Positions 7,925 through 17,070 of a stretch of 64,000 nucleotides of DNA are shown piece by piece. The stretch is from contig NZ_LMHZ01000056.1 of NCBI RefSeq assembly GCF_001428545.1, positions 297,270 through 361,269 of the forward strand, given 5' to 3'. Source of the stretch: Noviherbaspirillum sp. Root189 (GTDB lineage: Bacteria; Pseudomonadota; Gammaproteobacteria; Burkholderiales; Burkholderiaceae_D). The notes beneath the pieces are model-generated. The model ran no database searches, had not been told where the DNA came from, and saw only the letters and a program-made list of their open reading frames with translations. How positions within the stretch are numbered: the stretch's first letter is position 1; every line of letters begins with the position of its first letter. Made by a program: the position numbers and the translations under genes.

Positions 7925-9376
7925 ATGAGCACTATTTCCATGCTGATCAATGGCGAGCGCGTTCCTGCCCGTAATGGCGCGCAATTCGAACGTCGCAATC
8001 CGCTGGACGGCAGCGTTGCCACCACTGCACCCGCCGCCAGCGTCGAGGACGCCACTGCCGCAGTCGATGCTGCGGCGAAGGCCTTTCCTGCCTGGGCCGC
8101 GATGGGGCCGGGCGAACGCCGGACATTGCTGATGAAAGCCGCGCATGCCCTCGAATCCAAGGGAGAGGCGTTTGCTGCCGCAGTGGCTGCAGAGACAGGC
8201 GGCTCGGCAATGTGGTCTGGATTCAATGTGCATCTGGCAGCCGGCATGTTGCTCGAGGCCGCATCGATGACAACGCAGATCAGTGGCGAAATCATTCCGT
8301 CGGACGTACCTGGCAGCCTCGCGATGGGCGTACGGCAGCCGGCGGGCGTGGTATTGGGCATGGCGCCCTGGAATGCTCCGATCATCCTGGGTGTACGGGC
8401 CATCGCCATGCCGCTTGCCTGCGGCAATACCGTGGTGATGAAAGGTTCCGAGCTGTGCCCTGCCACCCACGGGCTGATTATCGAGGCCATGCAGGAAGCC
8501 GGCTTGCCGCCTGGCGTCGTCAATTTCGTGACCAATGCGCCGCAAGACGCATCGGCGGTCGTCGAAGCAATGATCGCCCATCCCGCCGTGCGCCGCGTGA
8601 ACTTCACTGGCTCGACGCGCGTAGGCAAGATCATCGCCGCATACTGTGCAAAATATCTGAAGCCGGCCGTGCTGGAACTTGGTGGCAAGGCGCCATTCAT
8701 CGTTCTGGATGATGCTGATCTTGACGCGGCAGTCAATGCAGCTGCCTTCGGTTCCTTTGCCAACTCGGGGCAGATCTGTATGTCCACCGAACGCATCATC
8801 GTCGACCGCAAGATCGCCGACGCCTTCACTGAACGGCTGGCCGCCAAGGCAAAACAGTTGCCCCTGGGCGACCCGCGCAAGGGACCTGTGGTACTCGGTT
8901 CAGTGGTCGACATGAGCACCGTCCATCGATGCAATGAGCTCATCGATGATGCGCTGTCGAAAGGCGCGAAGCTGCTCTGCGGCGGGCGCGCCGATTCCAC
9001 CTTGATGCCCGCCACGCTGCTGGATCATGTCACTCGCGACATGAAGATCTACCATGAGGAATCGTTCGGTCCGGTCAAGGGCATCGTGCGCGTCGATGGT
9101 GTGGAAGAGGCAGTGAGCTGCGCCAACGACAATGAATTCGGCCTTTCATCGGCGGTGTTTGGCACCGATATTGCACGTGCGATGAACGTTGCAAAGCGCA
9201 TCGAATCCGGCATCTGTCACATCAATGGCCCGACGGTGCATGATGAGGCGCAAATGCCGTTCGGCGGCGTCAAGGGTAGCGGCATGGGGCGCTTCGGCGG
9301 CAAGGCCGGCATTGCTGAATTCACCGACCTGCGATGGATGACAGTGCAGACTACAGCGCGGCATTATCCGTTCTAG
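7925..9376 (+). CDS. NAD(P)-dependent aldehyde dehydrogenase (vanillin/salicylaldehyde dehydrogenase-like)
   Basis: A 483-residue ALDH-superfamily enzyme that oxidises an aldehyde to an acid. The catalytic Cys lies in SGQICMSTERIIV and the general-base Glu in LELGGKAP. The NAD-binding segment is FTGSTRVGK, and the C-terminal MPFGGVKGSGMGRFGG is canonical. The GQICMSTERI wording and the SGEIIPSDVPG segment are those of the vanillin/salicylaldehyde/benzaldehyde dehydrogenase branch. ATG 7925 was preferred to an ATG at 7850 because the 25 extra residues do not resemble the family. As last gene of the importer operon it suggests uptake of an aromatic precursor; the substrate is inferred. Confidence 0.9.
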   Translation: MSTISMLINGERVPARNGAQFERRNPLDGSVATTAPAASVEDATAAVDAAAKAFPAWAAMGPGERRTLLMKAAHALESKGEAFAAAVAAETGGSAMWSGFNVHLAAGMLLEAASMTTQISGEIIPSDVPGSLAMGVRQPAGVVLGMAPWNAPIILGVRAIAMPLACGNTVVMKGSELCPATHGLIIEAMQEAGLPPGVVNFVTNAPQDASAVVEAMIAHPAVRRVNFTGSTRVGKIIAAYCAKYLKPAVLELGGKAPFIVLDDADLDAAVNAAAFGSFANSGQICMSTERIIVDRKIADAFTERLAAKAKQLPLGDPRKGPVVLGSVVDMSTVHRCNELIDDALSKGAKLLCGGRADSTLMPATLLDHVTRDMKIYHEESFGPVKGIVRVDGVEEAVSCANDNEFGLSSAVFGTDIARAMNVAKRIESGICHINGPTVHDEAQMPFGGVKGSGMGRFGGKAGIAEFTDLRWMTVQTTARHYPF

Positions 9377-9444
9377 TTACGATGGTTTAACCATGATGTG
9401 TGTTCATTCGGAACGGGTTTGAGTTACCGGGAATCGCCAGATTT

Positions 9445-9990
9445 CTATTTTCTCAAAAGGTCCAGCCTATGTGGGTTAAGCAGTTGACAAATATCTGTCA
9501 ACTGCTTAGATGGCGCATTTAGTTCCGAACATGTGGAGACATTAGAGCGAATTTCATGTCGATGTAGGAGATAGTCACAATGTTTAAACCAGCCTTGAGC
9601 ATCAGCGTCACTGATTGAGTCGATCGCCGCAGCCAAGGCTTCATCAAGGGCCTGCCGGGTTCTTGCCTTTGCACTTCTTAGTTTGGTTTTAAGCTTGGAC
9701 CAGCAGTTTTCAATAGGCGACAGCTCTGACGAGTAAGGTAGCGGATACATTAAGATGGCGCCAGCACCTTCAATGGCTTGCTCAGTACCGGCGACTTTGC
9801 GCGCTTAAGTTATCCATTACCACGACATCGCCCGGTCGCAAGGTTGGTATCAGAACATGATTGACAAAGGTAGGGAACACCGTGGCATCGGTGGCGCTAT
9901 CGACGGTTATGACCGCTTCAAGACCATCGCAGGACAACGCTAATCAACCGACGTAGCTCCATCCGAAAGCGCTTCTCCACGCAATCGGTC
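9445..9990 (-). pseudogene. IS630-family transposase remnant, frameshifted
   Basis: Read leftward, the segment near 9810-9940 encodes LSCDGLEAVITVDSATDATV, FVNHVLIPTLRPGDVVVMDN, the middle of an IS630 DDE transposase (the second Asp is in VMDN). A frameshift follows (stop near 9805). The frame resumes as VAGTEQAIEGAGAILMYPLP, then SSELSPIENCWSKLKTKLR, the conserved third-acid region (Glu of SPIEN). The upstream N-terminal part is unrecognisable. The element is therefore dead. No clear terminal inverted repeats could be identified by eye. Confidence 0.75.
9477..9508. repeat. Perfect 13-bp hairpin in the 3' end of the IS630 remnant
   Basis: taagcagttgaca (9477-9489) and tgtcaactgctta (9496-9508) are exact reverse complements with a 6-nt loop. 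It overlaps the last codons of the dead transposase frame. It may be part of the element end or an adjacent transcription stop; there is no T-run. Confidence 0.5.
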
Positions 9991-10630
9991 ACGATCTGTG
10001 TTGCCCGAGATTAGGCCACATGACCGGAGGACGACGCATCATATAGCCGACAACACCTTGACTAGCAGGCAATCACCGAACAGGTTGCATATGGCCGTTA
10101 AGCCTCGCCTAATGTAACGTATGTATAGTCGTTCCCGAACGCACGTTATAGTCCTTCTTTTCTTTACTACTGCAGTAAGATGGGAGCGCTTACGCATTGA
10201 TATATGACGGATAAAAAGGATGACACAATGGCGCTGACATACGACCGTAACAATCTACCGGTTTCCTGCGGCGTTGGACTGGTCCTCGCCAATCAATATA
10301 CCGCCCATGAAGTATGCCCCCCGCGCGTTTCGGCACGCAAACGCTGGCTACGGACGCGATGCGCCTCCTGCATGTCTACTTGCAAAGCTGCTATTAGAGT
10401 ACTTTGTATGCAGACGGTGGTTCCCGATAATGATGTCTAACCGGTGATAGTTCATTTAAAAGTCACTGTACACCGCGTCCGCACCGCAGGTGTATAACAC
10501 TGTCGTTCTTTGCAGGAATTGCACGAAGTATTCATTTTAAATGCCGTATTTGTAGATAGATGCATCGCCGCTTGCCAGAGGCTTGCGTTGCCGCTGCCGG
10601 CAGACCTCCATTCTCTTTTGACTGTTTTAC
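9991..10630. other. 640 bp without a supported gene
   Basis: This stretch lies between the IS630 remnant and the carboxypeptidase gene. Its left part probably still belongs to the degraded element. A frame at 10204-10440 begins ATG ACG GAT AAA AAG, but its composition (many Cys and Arg, no motif, no ribosome site) does not look like a protein I recognise. The last 100 bp should contain the promoter for the downstream gene; no convincing -35/-10 pair was picked. Confidence 0.4.
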
Positions 10631-11788
10631 ATGCTAAAGCCTACTATTTCTATCATTGCCCGCGCCTTCGTCTCCGGTGCCATTCTGGCAGGAGCCTTAC
10701 CTGCTGTCGCACAAACCGTTCCAGCGCCTGTCGCCGCCGCACGAAGCTGGACTGTTCTTGACGCCAATACCGGCAAGACGTTGGCTTCCCAGGACGCCGG
10801 ACTACGCATCATCCCTGCCTCACTGACTAAGGTGATGACCGCATATCTGGTATTCGAGGCAATACGCGACGAGCGCCTGGATTGGGATCAGATGGCAAAT
10901 GTATCGCTCAATGCATATCGCGTTGACAAATCATCTTCTAAAATGTTCATCGACCCGAAGGTGCCGGTGTCGATCAAGGACCTGACCTATGGACTGATTA
11001 TCCAGTCCGGCAATGACGCAGCCGTTCAGCTAGCTGAAACGATCGCCGGCAGCGAAGAAACGTTCGCGGCGATGATGAATAAAAAAGCACAGGAGCTCGG
11101 CATGAAGGGAAGCCACTTCATGAATGCGTCCGGTTTGCCCCATCCCGAGCATTACTCGACCGCGGAAGATTTGGCGTTGCTGGCCGCGCGCCTAATCCGC
11201 GACTTCCCTGAAGACTATAAGATCTATTCGATCAAGGAATTCACTTACAACAATATCAAGCAGGGTAACCGCAACCTGCTGCTGTATCGCGATCCAACCG
11301 TCGATGGCATGAAGACCGGCTATGTGAACGGGTCTGGCTACAACCTGATCGCATCGGCCAAGCGCAACGGCGATCAACGGATCATTACCGTGGTGACCGG
11401 CACTGCGTCGCCGCGGCTACGTGCCGACGAAAGCGTGAAGCTACTCGGATGGGCATATTCCAACTTTGAGAGTGTCAAAGTTGCCACCGATGGCCAGCAG
11501 TTAGTGACGCCGGCTGTATGGAAGAGCGACCAAAAGTCTTTCAAGGCTGGCTTTGGCGCCGATCGTTTTGAAACCCTTGGCAAGGGTGCCGGCAGTAAGA
11601 TCAAGACTGACGTTGTGTTGCAGGACAAGCTGGTCGCTCCCATTGCCAAAGGCACCAAGGTTGGCACTGTCAAAGTAAGCTACGACGGCAAACCGCTGAC
11701 AGAACTGCCGCTGGTCGCGCTCGAAGATGTCAAGGAAGCCGGATTTTTTGCGCGCCTCTGGGACTCGCTGCTAATGCTATTTGCTTAA
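10631..11788 (+). CDS. dacC: D-alanyl-D-alanine carboxypeptidase (PBP5/6 type)
   Basis: A 385-residue low-molecular-mass penicillin-binding protein. It trims the terminal D-Ala from peptidoglycan stem peptides on the periplasmic face. A signal peptide covers about residues 1-27 (AVAQ cleavage). The three active-site motifs are present: SLTK with Ser64, SGN at 126-128 and KTG at 228-230. A C-terminal PBP5 domain follows from about 280. The last 15 residues (FFARLWDSLLMLFA) form the amphipathic membrane anchor of this family. The gene stands alone between mobile-element remnants. Symbol dacC versus dacA cannot be decided from sequence alone. Confidence 0.93.
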   Translation: MLKPTISIIARAFVSGAILAGALPAVAQTVPAPVAAARSWTVLDANTGKTLASQDAGLRIIPASLTKVMTAYLVFEAIRDERLDWDQMANVSLNAYRVDKSSSKMFIDPKVPVSIKDLTYGLIIQSGNDAAVQLAETIAGSEETFAAMMNKKAQELGMKGSHFMNASGLPHPEHYSTAEDLALLAARLIRDFPEDYKIYSIKEFTYNNIKQGNRNLLLYRDPTVDGMKTGYVNGSGYNLIASAKRNGDQRIITVVTGTASPRLRADESVKLLGWAYSNFESVKVATDGQQLVTPAVWKSDQKSFKAGFGADRFETLGKGAGSKIKTDVVLQDKLVAPIAKGTKVGTVKVSYDGKPLTELPLVALEDVKEAGFFARLWDSLLMLFA

Positions 11789-11829
11789 CGCGCAGCATCA
11801 GGCAGCACGCCGCGCTCACTAGAGCAGTT

Positions 11830-12065
11830 TCACCCCGACTTAGAGGCCGCGACATCGAAGAGGCGGGGCGTGACGTATCCGAGATATTGTGGGTCAGGAA
11901 CGAAGAGATCGATATCCTTGGGAAGACGATGTTCGTAGGGCAACATGAGTACCGACCCTCCGCCAACTGTCCAAGACGGCTGGCTGGGGCCATGACGCTT
12001 GCCGATTTCTGTAAGCCGCATGAGTTGGTAGAAGGCTCCGGAATCGATGAATGTAAAATAATCTT
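11830..12065 (-). pseudogene. Fragment of an AbiEii/AbiGii-type nucleotidyltransferase toxin
   Basis: Leftward translation gives FTFIDSGAFYQLMRLTEIGK, then WTVGGGSVLMLPYEHRLPKD, IDLFVPDPQYLGYVTPRLFD. The GGGSVLML and KDIDLFV segments match the nucleotide-binding GG/GS and D-x-D region of MNT/AbiEii-type nucleotidyltransferases, which act as toxins in type IV toxin-antitoxin systems. Only about 75 residues of a roughly 250-300-residue protein remain, the frame hits a stop at 11830, and no antitoxin gene is adjacent. It is read as a degraded remnant of a phage-defence module. The rest of 11789-12353 shows no other gene; it must hold the opgD promoter. Confidence 0.45.
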
Positions 12066-12353
12066 ACATATCGGCCGGGCATTTTAGAAATATCTGTAAA
12101 TGAAATGATAAGACTCAGTAATTGAAACAAGGAAACCGATATCTTTTTAGATTGCTTTTTCTTGTGCAATTAACCCATCATCCGAATAAATTACACCCTA
12201 CTCTTATTCAGTACGTCTCGCTGCAATCCGCTTCACAGTGCTTGCAAGCCATTAATCGATATCAAAGCTTGGGAGGACGTACACCGAGAGTTGACCCAGT
12301 GCTGATAAACTTCGCCGGTCGCGGCAAGGATAACGACCTTAAAAAGGAGTTTT

Positions 12354-13949
12354 ATGGATAGACGCGGTTTTTTGAGAAATGCTGTTGCCCTTGCAGGGAC
12401 TGGTATTCATTCTTCGCCGCTGTTTGCCATGGCCACTGCACCGCGAGCGCTCAAATACATCGGCCACACGCAGGCATTTGATTATGCGTGGCTAAAAGGG
12501 CAAGCGCGCCAGATGGCTGCGACGGCCTACCAGGCACCGTCCAGCCAGTTGCCGGATGAGGTGGACAAGCTCGACTGGGACCAATATCAGATGATCCAGT
12601 ACCGGTCGGATCATGCGTTGTGGGCGAACGAAGCTTCAATGTTTCAGGCTAAGTTTTTTCATCGGGGCCTATTCTTTAAATCCCCCGTGCATATCCATGA
12701 AGTGGTGAACGGCCAGGCCAGGGAAATCGCCTATGACCCGGAAATGTTCAACTACGGCAAGAGCGGTCTGCATCCGCGCAAGCTACCGGCAGATCTTGGT
12801 TTTGCTGGCTTCAGGATCAACTTCCACACAGATCTGTCGCGCGATGTCACTGCGTTTCTCGGCGCGAGTTATTTTCGCGCAGTCGGCTCCGACTGGCAGT
12901 ATGGCTTGTCGGCAAGGGGCCTGGCGATCGACTGCGGCATGGAACGTCCTGAAGAATTTCCGATGTTCACCAAGTTCTGGCTGGAGCGCCCGCAAAACAA
13001 TTCCAACCGCCTGGTGGTGTACGCGCTGCTCGATTCGCCGAGCGTTGCGGGCGCCTATCGATTCGAAATGGAACCGGGCGCTTCCTTCGTGATGGATGTG
13101 GACGTCGCGTTATATCCACGCACGACCATCGAGCGGCTCGGCGTCGCGCCGCTGACCAGCATGTTTCAGTATGGCGAAAACGATCGCCATATCGCCGCGG
13201 CCAACGACTGGCGGCCTGAGATCCATGATTCCGACGGCTTGTCGATGTTGCGCGGAAATGGCGAATGGATCTGGAGGCCACTGACCAATCCTGCGCAACT
13301 GCGCTTCAACGCCTATCAGGATGAAAGTCCACGCGGCTTTGGCCTGCTTCAGCGTGACCGCAATTTCGACCACTATCAGGATGATGGAGTATTTTATGAA
13401 AAGCGCCCCAGCTTGTGGATAGAACCGAAGTCGGACTGGGGCAAAGGATCAATTCAGCTTGTCGAGATTCCGACTGTCGACGAGACCTTCGATAACATCG
13501 TTTGTTTCTGGAATCCCGCCGATAAGCCGCAGCGGGGACAGGAATACCTGTACTCCTACAGGATGCACTGGGGACGCAATATTCCCGTGTCACAGCAGCT
13601 GGCAACCGTGGCTGCGACACGCACCGGTATTGGCGGCGTGATAGGACAGAAGCGCAACTATTTTTCATGGCGGTTCGTGATCGACTTCGTTGGCGGCAAC
13701 CTCAAACTGCTGGGTAAGGATGCGAAAGTCCTACCCGTCATTAGCGCCTCCCGCGGCATTGTGGAGCTTAGTTCGGCACGTCCACTGGACGATATCCAGG
13801 GTTATCGGGTGATGTTCGACCTCAGGCCAGCCGACGACAGCGGCGCACCGATCGACTTGCGCGCCTACATGACAGTGGGAGGAGCACCCTTGAGTGAAAC
13901 CTGGCTCTATCAGTGGACGCCGACGGCAGCAGCCATGCGGCAGCTTTAA
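12354..13949 (+). CDS. opgD: Glucan biosynthesis protein D (periplasmic, Tat-exported)
   Basis: A 531-residue OpgD/OpgG-family protein of the usual length. The N-terminus MDRRGFLRNAVALAG carries a twin-arginine-type signal (RRGFLR), as expected for OpgD. The body has the family's FRFHYPLN-like segment (LGFAGFRINFHTDL), FLGASYFRA, YGLSARGLAID and the later FVIDFVGGNL. OpgD shapes the backbone of osmoregulated periplasmic glucans. AAAGGAG precedes ATG 12354. The stop codon directly abuts an IS6-type fragment, so the last residues could have been altered by insertion. Confidence 0.95.
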   Translation: MDRRGFLRNAVALAGTGIHSSPLFAMATAPRALKYIGHTQAFDYAWLKGQARQMAATAYQAPSSQLPDEVDKLDWDQYQMIQYRSDHALWANEASMFQAKFFHRGLFFKSPVHIHEVVNGQAREIAYDPEMFNYGKSGLHPRKLPADLGFAGFRINFHTDLSRDVTAFLGASYFRAVGSDWQYGLSARGLAIDCGMERPEEFPMFTKFWLERPQNNSNRLVVYALLDSPSVAGAYRFEMEPGASFVMDVDVALYPRTTIERLGVAPLTSMFQYGENDRHIAAANDWRPEIHDSDGLSMLRGNGEWIWRPLTNPAQLRFNAYQDESPRGFGLLQRDRNFDHYQDDGVFYEKRPSLWIEPKSDWGKGSIQLVEIPTVDETFDNIVCFWNPADKPQRGQEYLYSYRMHWGRNIPVSQQLATVAATRTGIGGVIGQKRNYFSWRFVIDFVGGNLKLLGKDAKVLPVISASRGIVELSSARPLDDIQGYRVMFDLRPADDSGAPIDLRAYMTVGGAPLSETWLYQWTPTAAAMRQL

Positions 13950-14045
13950 TCGGACACAACGAATGATGATCTCCTGCTCGATGTGTCGTCGCCTGAACAA
14001 CTCATCCAAACCAGTCTAGCGAAACCGATTATTTGCACCAGAACC
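13950..14045 (-). mobile_element. IS6-family fragment: terminal repeat plus transposase N-terminus
   Basis: Leftward from 14009 the frame reads MDELFRRRHIEQEIIIRCVR, the start of an IS6/IS26-type transposase (normally GxHFExEIILLCVRWYLRY). Homology stops at 13950, exactly at the opgD stop codon. At 14030-14045 lies tatttgcaccagaacc, identical in reverse complement to a 16-mer at 56378-56393. It matches the GGxxCTGxTGCAAA type of IS6 end. So this is the left end of an element whose remaining part is gone. Confidence 0.7.
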
Positions 14046-14131
14046 CAATTTTCGACCTCGGGAGGCGACCTCGTGCATGACGTCACGGTTGACCACCCTG
14101 GCCTGAAGCGCGTCATGCCTCTTCGTGCAAC

Positions 14132-14971
14132 CTACCTCGCAATGCCCGATAGCAGGCCACCATCCACAATCAGGTCATGTCCATTGATGTAGGAAGCATC
14201 CTGAGAGATCAGGAACAATGCCGCATGCGCAACCTCCCATGCCGTGCCTTGTCGTTGAAATGGCAGCGGTCTGGTGGCACGGTCAGGCCGTCTGGCACTG
14301 GCGGCCCGCCCCATCGGCGTATCAATCAAGCCGGGCGATACCACGTTGGCGCGGATGCCCCGGGGTTGGCCTTCCAGCGCGGCGGCTCGGCAAAGCGCCG
14401 GGAGCGCTGCCTTCGATGCTTCATAGGCCGGCTGTCGACTCAATGGCAGCCTGGAGGCGAGAGAGGAAATGAAGACCAGCGAACCGCCATCTTTCAATGA
14501 AGTCATGGCATGTTTGGCAACGAACATATGGGCCTTTAGATTGATTGACAGCACTTGGTCCCAGGATGCCTCTGTCTGGTTGTGCAGGCCAAGACCATTA
14601 CTGATGCCGATATTAATGACGACACCGTCGAGGCCGCCCAATGCAGCCGCTGCATTTTCCACCATGTTCTGGACCTGCGATTCATCGGTCGCGTCGCATG
14701 CAACAAAATACCCTCTGCCTCCGTATGACGTAATTCGCTCTACCGTTTCCTGCCCTGAATCGAAATCCCGATCGGCGCAGGCCACTGCCGCGCCTTCGCG
14801 TGCGAACAACAGGCTTATCGCGCGCCCGTTTCCGACCGCCTCGCTATCGTCGCACTGGCGTTGACCCGCACCGACCACCAGAATCCTGCGCCCATCCAGT
14901 CGCCCTCGGCCGGGGCCATCTCCAAGAGCCGATGAAAACGCTTGTGCCTGACCTTGTGAATGTGTGTTCAT
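14132..14971 (-). CDS. SDR-family oxidoreductase (sister of the gene at 16114)
   Basis: A 279-residue short-chain dehydrogenase/reductase. The cofactor loop is VVGAGQRQ, then an inserted stretch and GNGRAISLLFAREGA, replacing the standard TGxxxGIG. This split form is shared with the sister gene. The catalytic Tyr and Lys are in YEASKAA, with a Ser in FISSLAS. ANVVSPGLIDTPMG and the C-terminal INGHDLIVDGG are standard. It is divergent from the LacI regulator. A LacI-like TGAAAACGCTTGTG lies inside its first codons (14933-14946). The substrate is unknown; a hydroxyl/keto conversion in the surrounding catabolic cluster is likely. Confidence 0.88.
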   Translation of the reverse strand: MNTHSQGQAQAFSSALGDGPGRGRLDGRRILVVGAGQRQCDDSEAVGNGRAISLLFAREGAAVACADRDFDSGQETVERITSYGGRGYFVACDATDESQVQNMVENAAAALGGLDGVVINIGISNGLGLHNQTEASWDQVLSINLKAHMFVAKHAMTSLKDGGSLVFISSLASRLPLSRQPAYEASKAALPALCRAAALEGQPRGIRANVVSPGLIDTPMGRAASARRPDRATRPLPFQRQGTAWEVAHAALFLISQDASYINGHDLIVDGGLLSGIAR

Positions 14972-15078
14972 ATACGTCTCCCGTAATAAATGACTGGCGT
15001 TGAATACCAGTAAACTGCTGTCGAAATTCGGCTTGTTCCGCCCGTCCTACGGTATGATTCCCCGCGGAGCCATAACCC

Positions 15079-16122
15079 ATGAAAATAAACAAGAGCAATT
15101 CAGTCCTGCAAAAAGTGTCGGTAAGGGAAGTCGCCGCGGCGGCCGGCGTCTCCATTGGCAGCGTTTCGCGCGTCCTCAACGGCAACGGATATGTCAGCGC
15201 AGACCTGTCGGCACGGGTGCTGCGCGCAGTAGAACAACTCGGCTATCACCCAAACGCCAATGCGCGCGGCCTGCGCATGGGCACCAGCAAGACCATCGGC
15301 TGCCTGGTTCCGGATATCTCGAACCCGCTTTATGCCTCTTACGTGTCGGGGCTGGAAGCGCGGCTGCAGGAAGATGGTTACATGCTGCTGCTCGGCAGCA
15401 CCCGCGGCCTGCTCGCCCGTGAACGGGAACTGATCAAGCTGTTTGAAAGCCGCGGCATGGACGGCATCATCGCCACGACAGTCAACGAAGGACGATCGGA
15501 ATCGGAAGAGACTTTTGCCCGATGCAAGATCCCGGTGGTTATCATCGACCGCGACATGGGCAGCCGGTATGACACGGTTTTGCTCGACCACCGAAACGGC
15601 ATCCGTCATGCTGTCGAATATCTTTTTTCCTTGGGCCATGAGCGAATTGTGTTGCTTACGCCTGGTACCGAAATCCGCCCGGGGCGTGAGCGCATAGCAG
15701 GCTACAAAGAGGCCTACCAGGCCGCGGGACGAAAGATCGATCCCAAACTGATCATCGGCGCAAACCCGCGCCTGACCTCCTCGTACGACGACATGAAAGC
15801 GTTGCTTTCGAAGCCCAGGCGTCCAACTGCCATTATCGGCCTTAGCACGCACGTTCTGTCCGATGCCACCCGCGCTGTCTACGAACAGGGGCTGGCGATC
15901 CCGGCAGACATGTCCGTCATCGCCATTGGCACCGCCGACTCGGTTGGATTTGCCAATCCGCCGCTCACGATGCTGCGTCTGGACATCGACGCGCATGCGC
16001 GCACGGCAGCCGAGTTGCTGCTTGAACGCCTCCGCGTCGGTCCTCAGGTGCCCCCGCGTCATATCACTAAATCCATTGACCTGGTCATTGCGGGCTCTTG
16101 CGCATCGAACAAATCATCGTAG
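15079..16122 (+). CDS. LacI-family transcriptional regulator
   Basis: A 347-residue protein. The N-terminal HTH (VREVAAAAGVSIGSVSRVLN) and hinge (YHPNANARGLRMGTSKTIG) are textbook LacI/PurR family. A periplasmic-binding-protein-like ligand domain follows (IGCLVPDISNPLYASYVSGL). The gene lies between two leftward sister SDR genes. It is divergent from one and overlaps the end of the other by 9 bp convergently. Palindromes with an AAACGTTT core before dctP (23103) and dctQ (21848) are the likely operators. It probably represses the TRAP/SDR cluster until an intermediate binds. Confidence 0.92.
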   Translation: MKINKSNSVLQKVSVREVAAAAGVSIGSVSRVLNGNGYVSADLSARVLRAVEQLGYHPNANARGLRMGTSKTIGCLVPDISNPLYASYVSGLEARLQEDGYMLLLGSTRGLLARERELIKLFESRGMDGIIATTVNEGRSESEETFARCKIPVVIIDRDMGSRYDTVLLDHRNGIRHAVEYLFSLGHERIVLLTPGTEIRPGRERIAGYKEAYQAAGRKIDPKLIIGANPRLTSSYDDMKALLSKPRRPTAIIGLSTHVLSDATRAVYEQGLAIPADMSVIAIGTADSVGFANPPLTMLRLDIDAHARTAAELLLERLRVGPQVPPRHITKSIDLVIAGSCASNKSS

Positions 16123-16992
16123 CTGTAGCCCGGTGATGCCCCCATCGGCGACAATGACTTGCGCGTTGATAAACGAGGATTCGTGGGATAGCAGAAACAA
16201 CGTTGTATAAGCAACTTCCCACGCCGTTCCCTCGCGACCAAAGGGCAGGCGCTGCGCGCTACGTGCGGGACGAGCGCGGCTTGCTTCTCGGCCTAACGGC
16301 GTGTCGATCGGCCCGGGAGCGATGACGTTGGCGCGAATCCCCAGGTTCTCTCCCTCAAGGGCGACATGCCTGCATAATGCGGCGAGCGCTGCCTTCGACG
16401 CGTCGTACGAAGGAATTCGCGTTCCCGGTCGCATGCTTGCTGTAGAAGAGACAAAGACGATAGAGCTGCCAGGCTTCATCAGGGGCAGCGCATATTTGCA
16501 CGCCAGCATGTGGCTACGCAGATTGACGGCGAGCGCTGCATCCCATGCGTCGGCAGTCTGGTTAGCGAGCCCGGATGGGCCGCCGATCCCCACATTAAGC
16601 ACCATCCCGTCAAGATGTCCAAGGCCGTCCGCAGCTTCCTTGACGGCACGCTCAATCGCGTCAGGGTCCGACACGTCTACCAGAACTTGCATTGCACGAC
16701 TACCCGTCTTCTTGACTAACTCGATAGTTTCTTCGACCGCCCGAACGTTGACGTCAGCACAGGCAACGGACGCACCTTCGCGGGCGCAAATCAGCGAAAT
16801 TGCACGTCCGTTTCCGAGCGGAGGCCGTTCCTCTCCTTCCAATGGACGTTGGCCGGCGCCTACGACAAGAATCGCCCGGCCTTCCATGCGGTTGCGGGAC
16901 GGCGCCATGCCCAAGGCCTCTTCAAACACGTGGCGAAGCGGATCGACCGCGGTAAGGCCACGAGCGGGAATTTCGTTATCTGTCTGATTCAT
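16114..16992 (-). CDS. SDR-family oxidoreductase (sister of the gene at 14132)
   Basis: A 292-residue SDR closely similar in layout to the 14132-14971 protein: VVGAGQRPLEGEERPPLGNG and RAISLICAREGASVACAD for the nucleotide site, YDASKAALAALCRH for the catalytic Tyr/Lys, and ANVIAPGPIDTPLGREASRA after it. ATG 16992 (MNQTDNEIPARG) follows AAAGG, and was preferred to an ATG eight codons upstream. It ends convergently with the LacI gene (9-bp overlap). Two sister enzymes around one regulator suggest two oxidation steps, or opposite stereoisomers, of the same substrate (inference). Confidence 0.88.
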   Translation of the reverse strand: MNQTDNEIPARGLTAVDPLRHVFEEALGMAPSRNRMEGRAILVVGAGQRPLEGEERPPLGNGRAISLICAREGASVACADVNVRAVEETIELVKKTGSRAMQVLVDVSDPDAIERAVKEAADGLGHLDGMVLNVGIGGPSGLANQTADAWDAALAVNLRSHMLACKYALPLMKPGSSIVFVSSTASMRPGTRIPSYDASKAALAALCRHVALEGENLGIRANVIAPGPIDTPLGREASRARPARSAQRLPFGREGTAWEVAYTTLFLLSHESSFINAQVIVADGGITGLQLR

Positions 16993-17070
16993 TATTTTGC
17001 CTTTTGAGTAACTCACTCTTGCTGCCGGCTGGCCATACCCTGCGCATCACGCCGGCGACGGATATTGCGT

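Noticed and set aside
10204..10440. 78-residue open frame
   Set aside because: Cys/Arg-rich, no ribosome site, no similarity recognised; probably chance in degraded DNA.
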